64,000 nucleotides of DNA from contig NZ_CP042435.1 in NCBI RefSeq assembly GCF_007971225.1, positions 1,863,501-1,927,500 of the forward strand. Direction: 5' to 3'. Positions 45,001 to 53,329 of this stretch are shown here, in pieces. Both the position numbers and the translations under genes were made by a program. How positions within the stretch are numbered: the first letter of the stretch is position 1; every line of letters begins with the position of its first letter. The notes under the pieces were generated by a model that did no database searches, had not been told where the DNA came from, and was given only the letters and a program-made list of their open reading frames with translations. The stretch is from Panacibacter ginsenosidivorans. GTDB lineage: Bacteria > Bacteroidota > Bacteroidia > Chitinophagales > Chitinophagaceae.

Positions 45001-45783
45001 AATGAAGAAATAGAATGGAAAAAAGAAGATGAGTTAGGCGAACTGATTGCAGAGTATAACAAGATGGTGCGCAAACTGGCAGACAGCGCACAGGCACTTG
45101 CCCGCAGTGAGAGAGAAGGTGCATGGCGTGAAATGGCCAGGCAGGTGGCGCATGAAATAAAAAATCCGCTTACGCCAATGAAGCTAAGCATTCAATACCT
45201 GCAGCGTGCCATTGACAACAATGCGCCGAATGTAAAAGATCTTTCAAAACAGGTTGCAGGAACACTGGTTGAACAAATAGATCAGTTGTCGAAAATTGCA
45301 GGTGACTTCTCTCAGTTCGCGAACATTGCCAATGTAAATATTGAAGTGTTCGATCTTTCCAACACAATAGAAATGATCGTACAATTGTATAGCGCAGATG
45401 AACGCATTAAGATAACGTGGGAGAAAGAAGAAGGAACATATCTCATAGAGGCAGACAGAACACAAATAAACAGGCTCTTTACCAATCTTGTAAAGAACGC
45501 CATCGAGGCACATGAAAATATTAATGACGCAAAAATTTTCATTCAACAATTGATAAAAGAAAATGAAGTACTTATTTCTATTAAAGACCACGGGCATGGT
45601 ATTCCGCAAACTATGCGGCCTAAACTATTCACACCCAACTTTACCACCAAATCATCAGGAACCGGTCTTGGACTTGCAATTTGCAAAGGCATTGTAGAAA
45701 AAGCCAACGGGCATATATGGTTCGAAACAAAAGAAAATGAAGGCACTACTTTCTTTGTTTCTATTCCGCTTACAGATAAGTAG
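42037..45783 (+). CDS. Very large NtrY-like membrane sensor histidine kinase
   Basis: A 1248-residue kinase. Its only possible start in this frame near the N-terminus is TTG 42037, overlapping the mazG stop as TTGA. Residues about 14-35 are a transmembrane helix, 40-205 a sensor-like region, 205-470 a bundle of eight or so helices, 480-700 a second extracytoplasmic region, then helices near 715 and 775, another sensor stretch, a helix near 950 and a HAMP domain. HisKA has His1039 (VAHEIKNPLTPMKLS). HATPase_c follows with NLVKNAIEAHEN and GTGLGLAICKGIVEKANGHIW. No response regulator is adjacent. Confidence 0.87.
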   Translation: MISILKKAAYRHGYLIIAAAWLYTISFLFSNYFAADASAGKVAKVLSQYLTEKEKIFETFCKDTQRLKDILDNDASEQKEAFKEDYGLFLYAINDIGNTIEVYWNTNQMSIQANDLKRPDGFHAVKYKNGFFELLKKTVVVDKREYVVAALVPVYWDYSFESNDVQKRFAVPGLEKGYAISKDSGAVTVLNSLKEPVFYLGDKSVTSPDEPGVASIILRVIALMLLMIFINALAVELAKRTGFITGFSFLFIIVVTARILTYLLPSLFNFQKYQLFNPAIFASSSLHPSLGDLLINTILLYWLVYFIKFNYHFSQKLPLNETIKKMAGVIALLLLPLFTMELAGILSSLVMDGVGIPFDVTSFFDLNIYTLVSFIIICFLILSYFYTAQMLVKLSHFTQSGLYWRIIILLSFALFLLGLKISGDNDTLINFSLVAWIILFYFFVELDKSGINSIFYKTSYFIPWSIFLIASVSALLISQNRQLEHTRRTTIAENVSMKSDYTSAKILDVSLTGFSNFIKDTKFSEFTDEEKNRLLKENLSNNNFEGYLNNFYTRIYTFGSHQQPLFNTDSTSYNVLKSIIVNQSKVTDVPELYYYENDATSFSYIYEKDIYEPDSVLDGHIFLIISPKKNGEEGFNPQIFKQLVKDESVVGKDYAYAVYNKQYNLIKSSGNYNFSDIISMKQVPKFGDEYVQHDGYSELWHKASDGRVVVVAKKNIWFIEAITFFAYLFALLILLIAIQHFGTLIFSTHFKAEELKRIFRFNIRTQIQAIIVSVSIISFIIIGITIISFFIFSFTSNNEKKLMATSDIIVKEVQQLSDDKYAISDIADLSKIDLGSELQQKILDIAIVHDIDFNLFDLNGNLLISSQKYVYDNAILSRKMDPRAYYSMHYEHSTRFIQEEQVIDFSFQTIYVPVQGSNKTTFAYLNIPSINTQKELKQEISNFLITILILNALIFIMAGAIAIWVTKRITTSFTLIGNKMKAISFGSVNEEIEWKKEDELGELIAEYNKMVRKLADSAQALARSEREGAWREMARQVAHEIKNPLTPMKLSIQYLQRAIDNNAPNVKDLSKQVAGTLVEQIDQLSKIAGDFSQFANIANVNIEVFDLSNTIEMIVQLYSADERIKITWEKEEGTYLIEADRTQINRLFTNLVKNAIEAHENINDAKIFIQQLIKENEVLISIKDHGHGIPQTMRPKLFTPNFTTKSSGTGLGLAICKGIVEKANGHIWFETKENEGTTFFVSIPLTDK

Positions 45784-45829
45784 TTTATAGAATTTATGGG
45801 CCACACCGTTGAATAAGCATTAAACTTTC

Positions 45830-45893
45830 GTTGCGTCGCACGCTTGTACTTCCTGTTCATTATTGAACTAAACGATGCAGTGTGCGACGCAAC
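45830..45893. repeat. R18: compact B-B repeat element
   Basis: Both arms are B type: 45830-45849 and 45874-45893 (minus orientation; its inner end is degenerate). The 24-base interior contains CCTGTTCATTATTGAAC, nearly the same as in R4, so R4 and R18 share size and centre although one arm differs in type. Confidence 0.9.
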
Positions 45894-45930
45894 AAAAGCA
45901 TCATAGCATTACTGCTGCCAGGCACATAAA

Positions 45931-45963
45931 AAAACATCAACACTTTATATGTATTGATGTTTT
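45931..45963. terminator. Bidirectional terminator between kinase and dxs
   Basis: A perfect 10-bp stem, AAAACATCAA at 45931-45940 with TTGATGTTTT at 45954-45963, has a 13-base loop. A residues precede it and T residues follow, serving both converging genes. Confidence 0.7.
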
Positions 45964-45986
45964 ATATAAATAATATTCAACAATTT

Positions 45987-47921
45987 TTATCCGGCTATAC
46001 TAAAATTAGTATACACTTTTTCTTTCAGCATTTCACGAATAGCTGAAGCAATACCAGCAGCATCATAACCGCATTCCTTGTGTAACTCTTTCAATGTGCC
46101 ATGTTCTACAAGCCTGTCTGGTATACCCAATATTTTTACTTCTGCTTTATAGTTGTGTGCATTCATAAATTCAAGAACAGCACTTCCAAAACCGCCCACA
46201 ATAGTTCCATCTTCAACAGTAAGCACTTTGTCGTATTTTGTAAATACTTCATGCAGCAATGCTTCATCAATTGGTTTTACAAAACGCATGTCGTAATGTG
46301 CAGGATCGATACCTTCTGTTCTTAATTCGCGTATAGCTGCAGTTGCAAAATTACCCGGATGACCAAAGCTTAATATGGCAGCATCTTTTCCATCTTTTAT
46401 TTTGCGCCCTTTACCAACTGTTACTTCCTGAAAAGCAGTTCTCCATTCAGGCATTACACCTTCACCACGCGGATAGCGGATAACAAATGGACATTGATTG
46501 CTATCGAGCTGAGCGGTGTACATCAGGTTGCGTAATTCCTGTTCATTCATTGGCGCACTGATGATCATATTTGGTATGCAGCGGAAATAAGGTATATCAT
46601 AAGCGCCGTGATGCGTAGGTCCATCTTCACCAACAAGACCGGCACGATCAAGACATAAGATAACCGGTAGCTTTTGTATAGCTATATCATGCACTACCTG
46701 GTCAAAAGCACGCTGCATAAAAGAAGAATAAATGTTGCAGAAAACACGCATACCCTGCGTGGCAAGGCCAGCACTTAATGTGGCTGCATGCTGCTCACAA
46801 ATGCCCACATCCAATGCACGTTTAGGCATTTTTTCCATCATAAATTTTAGTGAAGAACCGCTGGGCATAGCCGGTGTAATACCCATGATCTTTTCATTCT
46901 TCTCTGCCAGTTCTATAATGGTATAACCAAATACATCCTGGTATTTTGGTGGCTGTGCAGTTTCGTACTTCTTTTTATAGATCTCACCGGTAACCTTGTC
47001 AAACAAACCTGGTGCATGCCATTTTGTTTGATCTTTTTCTGCAAGATCGTAGCCCTTCCCTTTTACTGTGACTATATGTAATAATTTTGGACCGGGCATT
47101 TTGCGCAGGTCTTTCAATGTATCAACCAACTTGGTAATATTATGTCCATCAATCGGGCCAAAATAACGTATGCCCAATGATTCAAAAAGATTACTGCTCT
47201 TGCTAATCATACCTTTAATACCGGCTTCCATTTTACTCGCCATATCACGGGTAAAATGTTTGCCCACCGGAAGCTTACCCAGCATCTTCCAGATATCATC
47301 CCTGAATTTATTATAGGTATGCGAAGTAGTAATATCAGTAAGATATTCTTTTAGTGCCCCAACATTTGGGTCAATACTCATGCAATTGTCATTAAGCACC
47401 ACCAACATATCTGCATCTGCAACGCCTGCATGGTTCATAGCTTCAAAAGCCATACCCGCGGTCATAGCGCCATCACCAATTACAGCAACTGATTTCCTTT
47501 CTTCTCCTTTAAGATTAGCAGCAATGGCCATACCAAGTGCCGCAGAAATAGAAGTGGAGGAATGTCCTACACCAAAAGTATCGTATTCACTTTCGCTGCG
47601 CTTGGGGAAACCACTTAGCCCTTTGTATTTACGGTTGGTGCTGAAATTATCACGACGGCCGGTGAGTATCTTATGACCATAAGCCTGGTGACCCACATCC
47701 CACACAAGTTGATCATAGGGGGTATTGTACACATAATGCAGTGCAACAGAAAGTTCTATCACACCAAGACTGGCACCAAAGTGACCGCCGTGCACACTTA
47801 CCACATCAATAATATACTGACGCAATTCATCACAAACCTGGTGTAACTGTTCGCGGCTCAACTGCTTAAGATCATCGGGGGAATTAATCTTACTAAGTAA
47901 AGCGCCGGGTGTTATCTCCAT
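45987..47921 (-). CDS. dxs: 1-deoxy-D-xylulose-5-phosphate synthase
   Basis: A 644-residue thiamine-diphosphate enzyme that makes DXP from pyruvate and glyceraldehyde 3-phosphate, the entry to the MEP isoprenoid pathway and to thiamine and pyridoxal synthesis. Recognisable segments are GGHFGASLGVIELSVALHYVYNTPYDQLVWDVGHQAYGHKILTGR, the ThDP-binding VIGDGAMTAGMAFEAMNHAG, and CLDRAGLVGEDGPTHHGAYDI. The full three-domain length is present. It converges on the kinase gene, with terminator and R18 between them. Confidence 0.97.
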   Translation of the reverse strand: MEITPGALLSKINSPDDLKQLSREQLHQVCDELRQYIIDVVSVHGGHFGASLGVIELSVALHYVYNTPYDQLVWDVGHQAYGHKILTGRRDNFSTNRKYKGLSGFPKRSESEYDTFGVGHSSTSISAALGMAIAANLKGEERKSVAVIGDGAMTAGMAFEAMNHAGVADADMLVVLNDNCMSIDPNVGALKEYLTDITTSHTYNKFRDDIWKMLGKLPVGKHFTRDMASKMEAGIKGMISKSSNLFESLGIRYFGPIDGHNITKLVDTLKDLRKMPGPKLLHIVTVKGKGYDLAEKDQTKWHAPGLFDKVTGEIYKKKYETAQPPKYQDVFGYTIIELAEKNEKIMGITPAMPSGSSLKFMMEKMPKRALDVGICEQHAATLSAGLATQGMRVFCNIYSSFMQRAFDQVVHDIAIQKLPVILCLDRAGLVGEDGPTHHGAYDIPYFRCIPNMIISAPMNEQELRNLMYTAQLDSNQCPFVIRYPRGEGVMPEWRTAFQEVTVGKGRKIKDGKDAAILSFGHPGNFATAAIRELRTEGIDPAHYDMRFVKPIDEALLHEVFTKYDKVLTVEDGTIVGGFGSAVLEFMNAHNYKAEVKILGIPDRLVEHGTLKELHKECGYDAAGIASAIREMLKEKVYTNFSIAG

Positions 47922-48096
47922 TCGGGAATAATTTAAAGCTGTAAAAGTACAATTTTAAGGCCATTCTGACTTTTCGCATATCCACAAACGCATATACTGT
48001 AATGATAGTTTACTATTTTCAAAATAATTTTATAACCAGATAGCCGCCATATTTACCTTTAATCAAATGGCATCCGGGTTTGGAGATATATTCGGT

Positions 48097-48104
48097 TAAC
48101 TTTG
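48097..48104 (+). promoter_or_regulatory. Putative -7 box of the LytS/LytTR operon
   Basis: TAACTTTG matches TAnnTTTG and lies 79 bases before the start codon, which leaves a leader of moderate length. No well-spaced -33 element is visible. This 262-base gap is one of the few long ones without the dispersed repeat. Confidence 0.4.
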
Positions 48105-48183
48105 AATTTGTCCCATTTGTACCAAAATGCTTATGATGAAAAGGAATCAAATGAACATGAGAAAGCATAAACCTTAATCACAA

Positions 48184-49233
48184 ATGAAGTACAGAGTATC
48201 AGCATATTGGTTGTGCCAGTTGGGTGGCTGGAGCAGTTATATCCTTGTATATACCTTTTTTTATTTTACTATCCGCACAAAACCAAGTCCGGATTTTTTT
48301 CCAACCCTGTTTATTGATGCTGTTGGTGGCTTATGTATTACACACCTGATGCGCATTTTCATAAAAAAGTACAATTTCCTTAATCATGATATAAGAAAAC
48401 AGATCATTTTCATGGCAGTAACTACTTTGGTTTTCTCTCTTTTATATGGAACCATTGTAGTAAAGGTTGATGAATTGCTGAATTACGAATCTGATATGTG
48501 GAAGCAATATACTTTCTGGAATAAAGTAATGCGTGCATCCATTTCGTATTTTCTTATCCTTAGCATCTGGAACCTTATTTACTTTACTTATCACTACGTA
48601 ATGAGAACAAGAACAGATAAGTTAGATAAAATAAGACTTGAAAGCCTCGTAAAGGAATTAGAATTAAAGACCATTAAATCACATATTAACCCTCATTTTA
48701 TTTTTAATGCGCTTAATAGCATAAGAGCGCTCGTAGATGAAAACCCCGAAAGAGCAAGAACTGCTATTACCGAATTAAGCAATATACTCCGCAGCAGCAT
48801 GCAGGCCGAAAAACTGGAAACAGCAACACTTGAAAGAGAACTTAGTCTGGTAAAAGATTACCTTGAATTAGAGCATATCCGTTTTGAAGACAGGCTGAAT
48901 GTTGAATACGATATTGATGAAGATACATTGGATCAGCAGGTGCCACCGATGATGCTGCAGACATTGGTTGAAAATGCCATTAAACATGGCATCAGCAAAC
49001 AGGTTAGCGGTGGTAAAATAAAGATCATTTCAGATTTCAGGGGAGATCATCATGAATTGATCGTTCAGAATACCGGTAAACTTGCGGTAGAAACAAATTC
49101 AGAAGGTTTTGGTATTGTAAGTACACAAAACAGGCTTAAACTTTTGTATGGCGGTAAAGCCGCATTTGCATTACAGAATGTAAATGGCAATATGGTAGAA
49201 GCCAAAGTAATTATTCCCGTTTTAAATTCATAA
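48184..49233 (+). CDS. LytS-type membrane sensor histidine kinase
   Basis: A 349-residue kinase. Four transmembrane helices fill residues about 10-145. A short coiled coil leads to the His_kinase domain (PF06580 type), with phosphoacceptor His171 in INPHFIFNALNSIRALV, and then a HATPase with QTLVENAIKHGISKQ and NTEGFGIVSTQNRLKLLYG-like motifs. It forms a two-gene operon with the LytTR regulator 25 bases downstream, its certain partner. Confidence 0.93.
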   Translation: MKYRVSAYWLCQLGGWSSYILVYTFFYFTIRTKPSPDFFPTLFIDAVGGLCITHLMRIFIKKYNFLNHDIRKQIIFMAVTTLVFSLLYGTIVVKVDELLNYESDMWKQYTFWNKVMRASISYFLILSIWNLIYFTYHYVMRTRTDKLDKIRLESLVKELELKTIKSHINPHFIFNALNSIRALVDENPERARTAITELSNILRSSMQAEKLETATLERELSLVKDYLELEHIRFEDRLNVEYDIDEDTLDQQVPPMMLQTLVENAIKHGISKQVSGGKIKIISDFRGDHHELIVQNTGKLAVETNSEGFGIVSTQNRLKLLYGGKAAFALQNVNGNMVEAKVIIPVLNS

Positions 49234-49258
49234 CTAAAATCATAAAGCAGATATTCCT

Positions 49259-49993
49259 ATGCCTATCAAAGCAATTATAATCGACGATGAACGCCTGGCC
49301 AGGACAGAGCTCAAAAAACTCTTGCAGGAGTTTTCAGATATTCATGTAATTGACGAAGCTGCCAATGCAGATGAAGGTGTTGAAAAAGTAGAAACACAAA
49401 ATCCTGATCTCATTTTTCTTGATATACAGATGCCGGGAAAAACCGGTTTTGATCTTTTGGGAGAATTAGATAAAGCACCGCATGTTATTTTTACAACAGC
49501 TTATGATGAATATGCATTAAAAGCTTTTGAAGTAAATGCACTTGATTATTTGCTAAAACCCATAGAACCAAAGCGTTTGAGCGATGCTATTCAAAAATTG
49601 CAGTATGAAATAAGTAAGGAGCGTGAAGGGTTGAATGGTTTTCTAAATCGTGGCCCTCTTACAGAAAACGATCAGGTATTTGTAAAAGATGGTGAGCGTT
49701 GCTGGTTTGTAAAGCTTAATGAAATTCGTCTTTTTGAAAGCGTTGGCAACTATGCTAAAGTTTTCTTCGCTACCAATAAACCACTCATCTTAAAATCGTT
49801 GAATGCATTGGAAGAAAGATTGGATGAGCGCGTATTCTTCCGTGCTAACCGTAAACACATCATCAACCTGCGGTGGATAGAAAAAATTGAACCTTATTTT
49901 AATGGCGGTTTGCTGGTTGAATTAAAAGGTGGCGAAAAAATAGAGGTAAGCCGCAGGCAAACAGTGAAGTTCAAAGAAATGATGAGCTTCTGA
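49259..49993 (+). CDS. LytTR-family response regulator
   Basis: A 244-residue DNA-binding regulator. The receiver domain (1-120) has the acidic pocket Asp9-Asp10, phosphoacceptor Asp55 (IFLDIQMPG), and Thr and Lys in FTTAYDEYALKAF and DYLLKPI. The LytTR beta-sheet DNA-binding domain spans about 145-242 (VKDGERCWFVKLNEIRLFESVGNYAKVFF ... FFRANRKHIINLRWIEKIEPYFNGGLLVELKGGEKIEVSRRQTVKFKEMM). Its partner kinase is directly upstream. The target genes cannot be read from the sequence. Confidence 0.95.
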   Translation: MPIKAIIIDDERLARTELKKLLQEFSDIHVIDEAANADEGVEKVETQNPDLIFLDIQMPGKTGFDLLGELDKAPHVIFTTAYDEYALKAFEVNALDYLLKPIEPKRLSDAIQKLQYEISKEREGLNGFLNRGPLTENDQVFVKDGERCWFVKLNEIRLFESVGNYAKVFFATNKPLILKSLNALEERLDERVFFRANRKHIINLRWIEKIEPYFNGGLLVELKGGEKIEVSRRQTVKFKEMMSF

Positions 49994-50064
49994 TTTTTAT
50001 CGCAGAGACCATCAAATGAAGAGAATTATTTTGGGCCCAACAGCAGAATAAATATTTAGCTGCT

Positions 50065-50216
50065 GTTGCGTCGCACTCTTGTACGTTCAGGCCATTATTC
50101 AGCAAACTACCAAGACACAAAACCTTAAAAAAATTTGTGTAATTCGTGATTCAAAATTCGTGTCGAAGTCATTTATTGTTCATTTAAGGTTAGAACGTAC
50201 AAGTGAGTGACACAAC
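50065..50216. repeat. R19: paired B-A element
   Basis: B arm at 50065-50084 and A arm (minus orientation) at 50197-50216, 112 bases apart. The interior has a 7-base-spaced TTC series at 50143-50159 (GTAATTC GTGATTC) and an inverted repeat of ACCTTAAA with TTTAAGGT near its ends. It ends 42 bases before the M28 gene. Confidence 0.9.
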
Positions 50217-50258
50217 GAAGATGACCAAAGAAATAAATGCCGATAACAAAAAATACAC

Positions 50259-51539
50259 ATGAAGAAAACCATTTTTATTACTTTATTATTTATTTCACCA
50301 TTTACCTTCTCGCAAAAAATAAATAAGATCATTAATGCCAAAGAAGTTGAAAGAATAGAAAAGGTTCTTTCTGCTGATGACATGAAAGGCCGTGCCATAT
50401 TTACACCTGGCATAGACAAAGCCGCTGATTTTATAAGCAGTGAATTTAAAAACGCCGGGCTAAAAACATTCAACAATGCAGATGTTTTTCGCCAATCTTT
50501 TATCATGCTTAAACCAAAAAGGCAAAGTGTTTCAGCCACTGCCGATGGCCAGGTTATTGATGAAAAAAATATAATTATAGTAACTACTAAAAAAGATCTT
50601 TCTATAAACGATGCTTCGGGTTTTGAAAAAGCATCTATTAAAAGTGGGGATAATTTTTTCAATATGGTATTTGGTTTTATAAGTGCCGGAAAGAATTATG
50701 TAGTAACTGTTGATACCGCGTTTGCCAAAAGTTTTCCGCGCTTACAATATTTTACCAAACAGGTAAACCCTTCGGAAACAAGTGTGATATTTATACTGGC
50801 TGCAACAGCACCTACTACTTTTAAAATAGAAGCCGGGCATAGCTTTGACACATTGAAGCTTGCAAATGTTGTTGGTATGTTACCCGGTAAATCAAAAAAG
50901 GATGAGTTTGTAATTTTTTCTGGTCATTATGATCATCTTGGTGTTGGCAAAGTTGTAAATGGCGATTCAATTTATAATGGTGCAAATGATGATGCTGCGG
51001 GAACAACAGCCGTTATTATGCTGGCAAAATATTTTGCTAAGCTGCATAACAACGAACGCACTATCATATTCGCTGCATTTACAGGTGAAGAAAGCGGTGG
51101 TTACGGTTCTAAATATTTTTCAGAACAATTAGCGCCTTCTCAGGTTATGGCCATGTTCAATATTGAAATGATTGGTACAGATTCCAAATGGGGAAATAAC
51201 TCAGCTTATATTACAGGTTACGAGAAAACAGATATGGGAAAAATACTTCAGCAAAATCTTACTGGTTCTGCTTTTACTTTTTATCCTGATCCTTATACAG
51301 AACAAAATTTATTCTATCGGTCAGATAATGCAACACTTGCCAGGCTTGGTGTTCCGGCTCATACCATTTCTACTTCTAAAATGGATAGCGAACCTAATTA
51401 TCATAAAGTAAGCGATGAGATGGGAACGCTTGATATGAATAATATGGCAGAGATCATTAAAGCTATTGCTATTAGTTCTGCGAGTATTGTTGCAGGAAAA
51501 GATACGCCTTCAAGAGTTGATACAAGTGAGTTGAAATAA
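50259..51539 (+). CDS. Exported M28 zinc peptidase
   Basis: A 426-residue secreted peptidase: signal peptide (TIFITLLFISPFTFSQ), an N-terminal PA-like region, then the M28 catalytic domain. The zinc-ligand motifs are SGHYDHLGVG, GANDDAAGTTAV, FTGEESGGYGSKYF (catalytic and ligand Glu), NIEMIG and the late YHKVSDEM His. It is distinct in sequence from the M28 protein at 35540-36931. It probably releases N-terminal residues from peptides in the periplasm. Confidence 0.92.
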   Translation: MKKTIFITLLFISPFTFSQKINKIINAKEVERIEKVLSADDMKGRAIFTPGIDKAADFISSEFKNAGLKTFNNADVFRQSFIMLKPKRQSVSATADGQVIDEKNIIIVTTKKDLSINDASGFEKASIKSGDNFFNMVFGFISAGKNYVVTVDTAFAKSFPRLQYFTKQVNPSETSVIFILAATAPTTFKIEAGHSFDTLKLANVVGMLPGKSKKDEFVIFSGHYDHLGVGKVVNGDSIYNGANDDAAGTTAVIMLAKYFAKLHNNERTIIFAAFTGEESGGYGSKYFSEQLAPSQVMAMFNIEMIGTDSKWGNNSAYITGYEKTDMGKILQQNLTGSAFTFYPDPYTEQNLFYRSDNATLARLGVPAHTISTSKMDSEPNYHKVSDEMGTLDMNNMAEIIKAIAISSASIVAGKDTPSRVDTSELK

Positions 51540-51551
51540 ATTAATATATAG

Positions 51552-51578
51552 CCTTGAAGATTTTTGAAACCTTCAAGG
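51552..51578. other. Perfect 8-bp hairpin after the M28 gene
   Basis: CCTTGAAG at 51552-51559 pairs with CTTCAAGG at 51571-51578 across an 11-base loop. It has no T run. It lies just before a proper terminator and may be a remnant of another intergenic palindrome. Confidence 0.5.
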
Positions 51579-51590
51579 TGAATAGTGATT

Positions 51591-51622
51591 AAAAAAGCCG
51601 CAACCAATGTAGCGGCTTTTTT
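51591..51622. terminator. Bidirectional terminator
   Basis: A perfect 11-bp stem, AAAAAAGCCGC with GCGGCTTTTTT, has a 10-base loop and A/T tails for both directions. It separates the M28 gene from the converging gene at 51641-52240. Confidence 0.88.
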
Positions 51623-51640
51623 AATGAGGCACCAATTTAT

Positions 51641-52240
51641 CTATTGTATCAGTTTAGCTATATTCTGCAATGGCAGCGTATTGGCCATTGCAAGTATTTC
51701 CGTTTCGGTAGTGCCGTTAACTGTAATAGTCATCAACGCACTGTTAAAAGGTATTTGCAAACTATAGTTTGACTGTCCGTCTGCGTTTTCTCCCTGCTTT
51801 TCCAACCTTGCTTTGTAACCTTGTACCTTAACCACTTTGGTATTTTCATCCCGCATCATACCACCCAGTAATGCTGAATTTAGAAAAGTGTTTAATGTAC
51901 CTATCAAGGGAGAGTTATTAATGATCTCTATGGATGCTTTGCCCATCGTTCCATAACTGCGATGAATAGTAGCACCAACAAATCCTGCATTGGCACTTAC
52001 ATGATCATCTTTTGCATTCATGGCAAGTGTATCTAACTTAACAGGCATTATTTTTAAAACTTCTTTGCCGATAATCATGTCTAGTTCCTGCATAGCCTGC
52101 TCCAATGCAAAATGTGCATCTTCCAGTTTTCCTGCAGCGTAAGAAGTTTTAGCTGTTGTCATTTGTGTTTTAAAGTCGCCCTGCGCAAACGAGATAGCTG
52201 CAAAGGCTAAACAGAATACAGATATAATAAGTTTTTTCAT
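51641..52240 (-). CDS. Exported protein of unknown function, paralogue of the next gene
   Basis: A 199-residue protein: signal peptide (LIISVFCLAFAAISFAQ), an N-terminal helical segment (SYAAGKLEDAHFALEQAMQELDMIIGKEVLKIMP) and a beta-rich C-terminal domain (ATIHRSYGTMGKASIEIINNSP ... SLQIPFNSALMTITVNG). It clearly resembles the neighbouring protein at 52350-53117 over its whole mature length, so the two arose by tandem duplication. I do not recognise the family. Confidence 0.75.
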   Translation of the reverse strand: MKKLIISVFCLAFAAISFAQGDFKTQMTTAKTSYAAGKLEDAHFALEQAMQELDMIIGKEVLKIMPVKLDTLAMNAKDDHVSANAGFVGATIHRSYGTMGKASIEIINNSPLIGTLNTFLNSALLGGMMRDENTKVVKVQGYKARLEKQGENADGQSNYSLQIPFNSALMTITVNGTTETEILAMANTLPLQNIAKLIQ

Positions 52241-52349
52241 TTGATTATTTTTTATTGTTTTTTGCCAAATGGAATTCGCCCTAATTAATTATAGATAAGA
52301 GCAGCTTTCTTCTGGCTCATTTCATTGTTTATTTTTTTGGTTGTGGTTG

Positions 52350-53117
52350 TTATTGTTCGCCGAGCATTTTTTTGATGCCGTCAATATCAAATGCGTTGGC
52401 GGCATTCATTACTTCTGTTTCGTCCGCAAAGTTGATGCACTCCCAAACGATGAGTGACGACTGCCCAAGTGTTACCATCAATGTATAGCCTTTGCTGTCT
52501 TCGTATTGTATGATAGCTTTATTACCTTTTACTTTTGTTTGCTTCATATTCTGATCCTGCCCATTGGCCTGCGTCATATAAGCATTGTTGAAGTAAAGGT
52601 TTGCCATGCCTGCGTACATGGCATTATTACCAATAGTAACGGTTAGCTGTTTATCTTTCTTGTCAGTGTAAACACGTTGTATGGTCATGTTATTCCAGCC
52701 CCATTGTGTGCTTACCACTTTATCCTGCATGGTATCTTTTGCAAGACCGTCAACAGGGTCTGGTAATGATTTCAACAGTTCTCGTCCCAGTTGTATCTCT
52801 ATACCGATCAAAGCCTGCTGTATAGAATAACGCGCATCGCTGTAATTAGCTGCAGCCTGTGCCTGTTCAGCATCGGCCATCTGCTGATTTACATCGGGGG
52901 GTGGTGTGTTCTTTAAACCGCCACCACCTTTATTGACAGGTTTTCCGTTCGCGTCTGTGGCTGTGTTTGCATCTGTACTGGTATTATCAGTGCTGGTGGT
53001 TGAAGGATTTACTGTTTTGTTTACTTTATCTTTTAACTTTTTTAAAAGCTGTGCGTGGCATGGATTGTATGCGCAAAGAGCACTAAAGACAAGCACTAAT
53101 AGAATCGGCTTTTTCAT
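52350..53117 (-). CDS. Exported protein of unknown function, longer paralogue
   Basis: A 255-residue protein: signal peptide ending near CHAQ (residue 23), a Thr/Ser/Asp/Asn-rich low-complexity linker (about 35-65), then the same two-part fold as the 51641-52240 protein: helical ARYSIQQALIGIEIQLGRELLKSLPDPVDGL and a beta-rich domain ending ALG-like GIKKMLGEQ. It lies 109 bases upstream of its paralogue on the same strand. Shared motif AxxAL...GxELLKxxP suggests a common ligand or partner. Function unknown. Confidence 0.75.
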   Translation of the reverse strand: MKKPILLVLVFSALCAYNPCHAQLLKKLKDKVNKTVNPSTTSTDNTSTDANTATDANGKPVNKGGGGLKNTPPPDVNQQMADAEQAQAAANYSDARYSIQQALIGIEIQLGRELLKSLPDPVDGLAKDTMQDKVVSTQWGWNNMTIQRVYTDKKDKQLTVTIGNNAMYAGMANLYFNNAYMTQANGQDQNMKQTKVKGNKAIIQYEDSKGYTLMVTLGQSSLIVWECINFADETEVMNAANAFDIDGIKKMLGEQ

Positions 53118-53273
53118 GATGGGTGATTGATTTTTGACAAGAAATTTGAAGAATAAGTTTACGGATCAGTTAATGATTACTGCTGCAATTTAAGATTTTC
53201 CTGCACAGGAGTTTTTTTCTGCTGATGAAAAATAAAAAAATGAGGCAATGTTGTGCCGATAAAAGTTTAAGAC

Positions 53274-53293
53274 GTACAAGTGAGTGACACAAC
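53274..53293 (-). repeat. R20: A arm, perhaps with a truncated partner
   Basis: A perfect A arm in minus orientation. On its left GTTGTGCC (53250-53257) matches the first eight bases of the R14 arm and may be the stump of a second A arm. It lies in the gap between the esterase-like gene and the paralogue pair. Confidence 0.85.
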
Positions 53294-53329
53294 AAAGATG
53301 CCACCTGCACAACAGCTGGTAACCAACAT

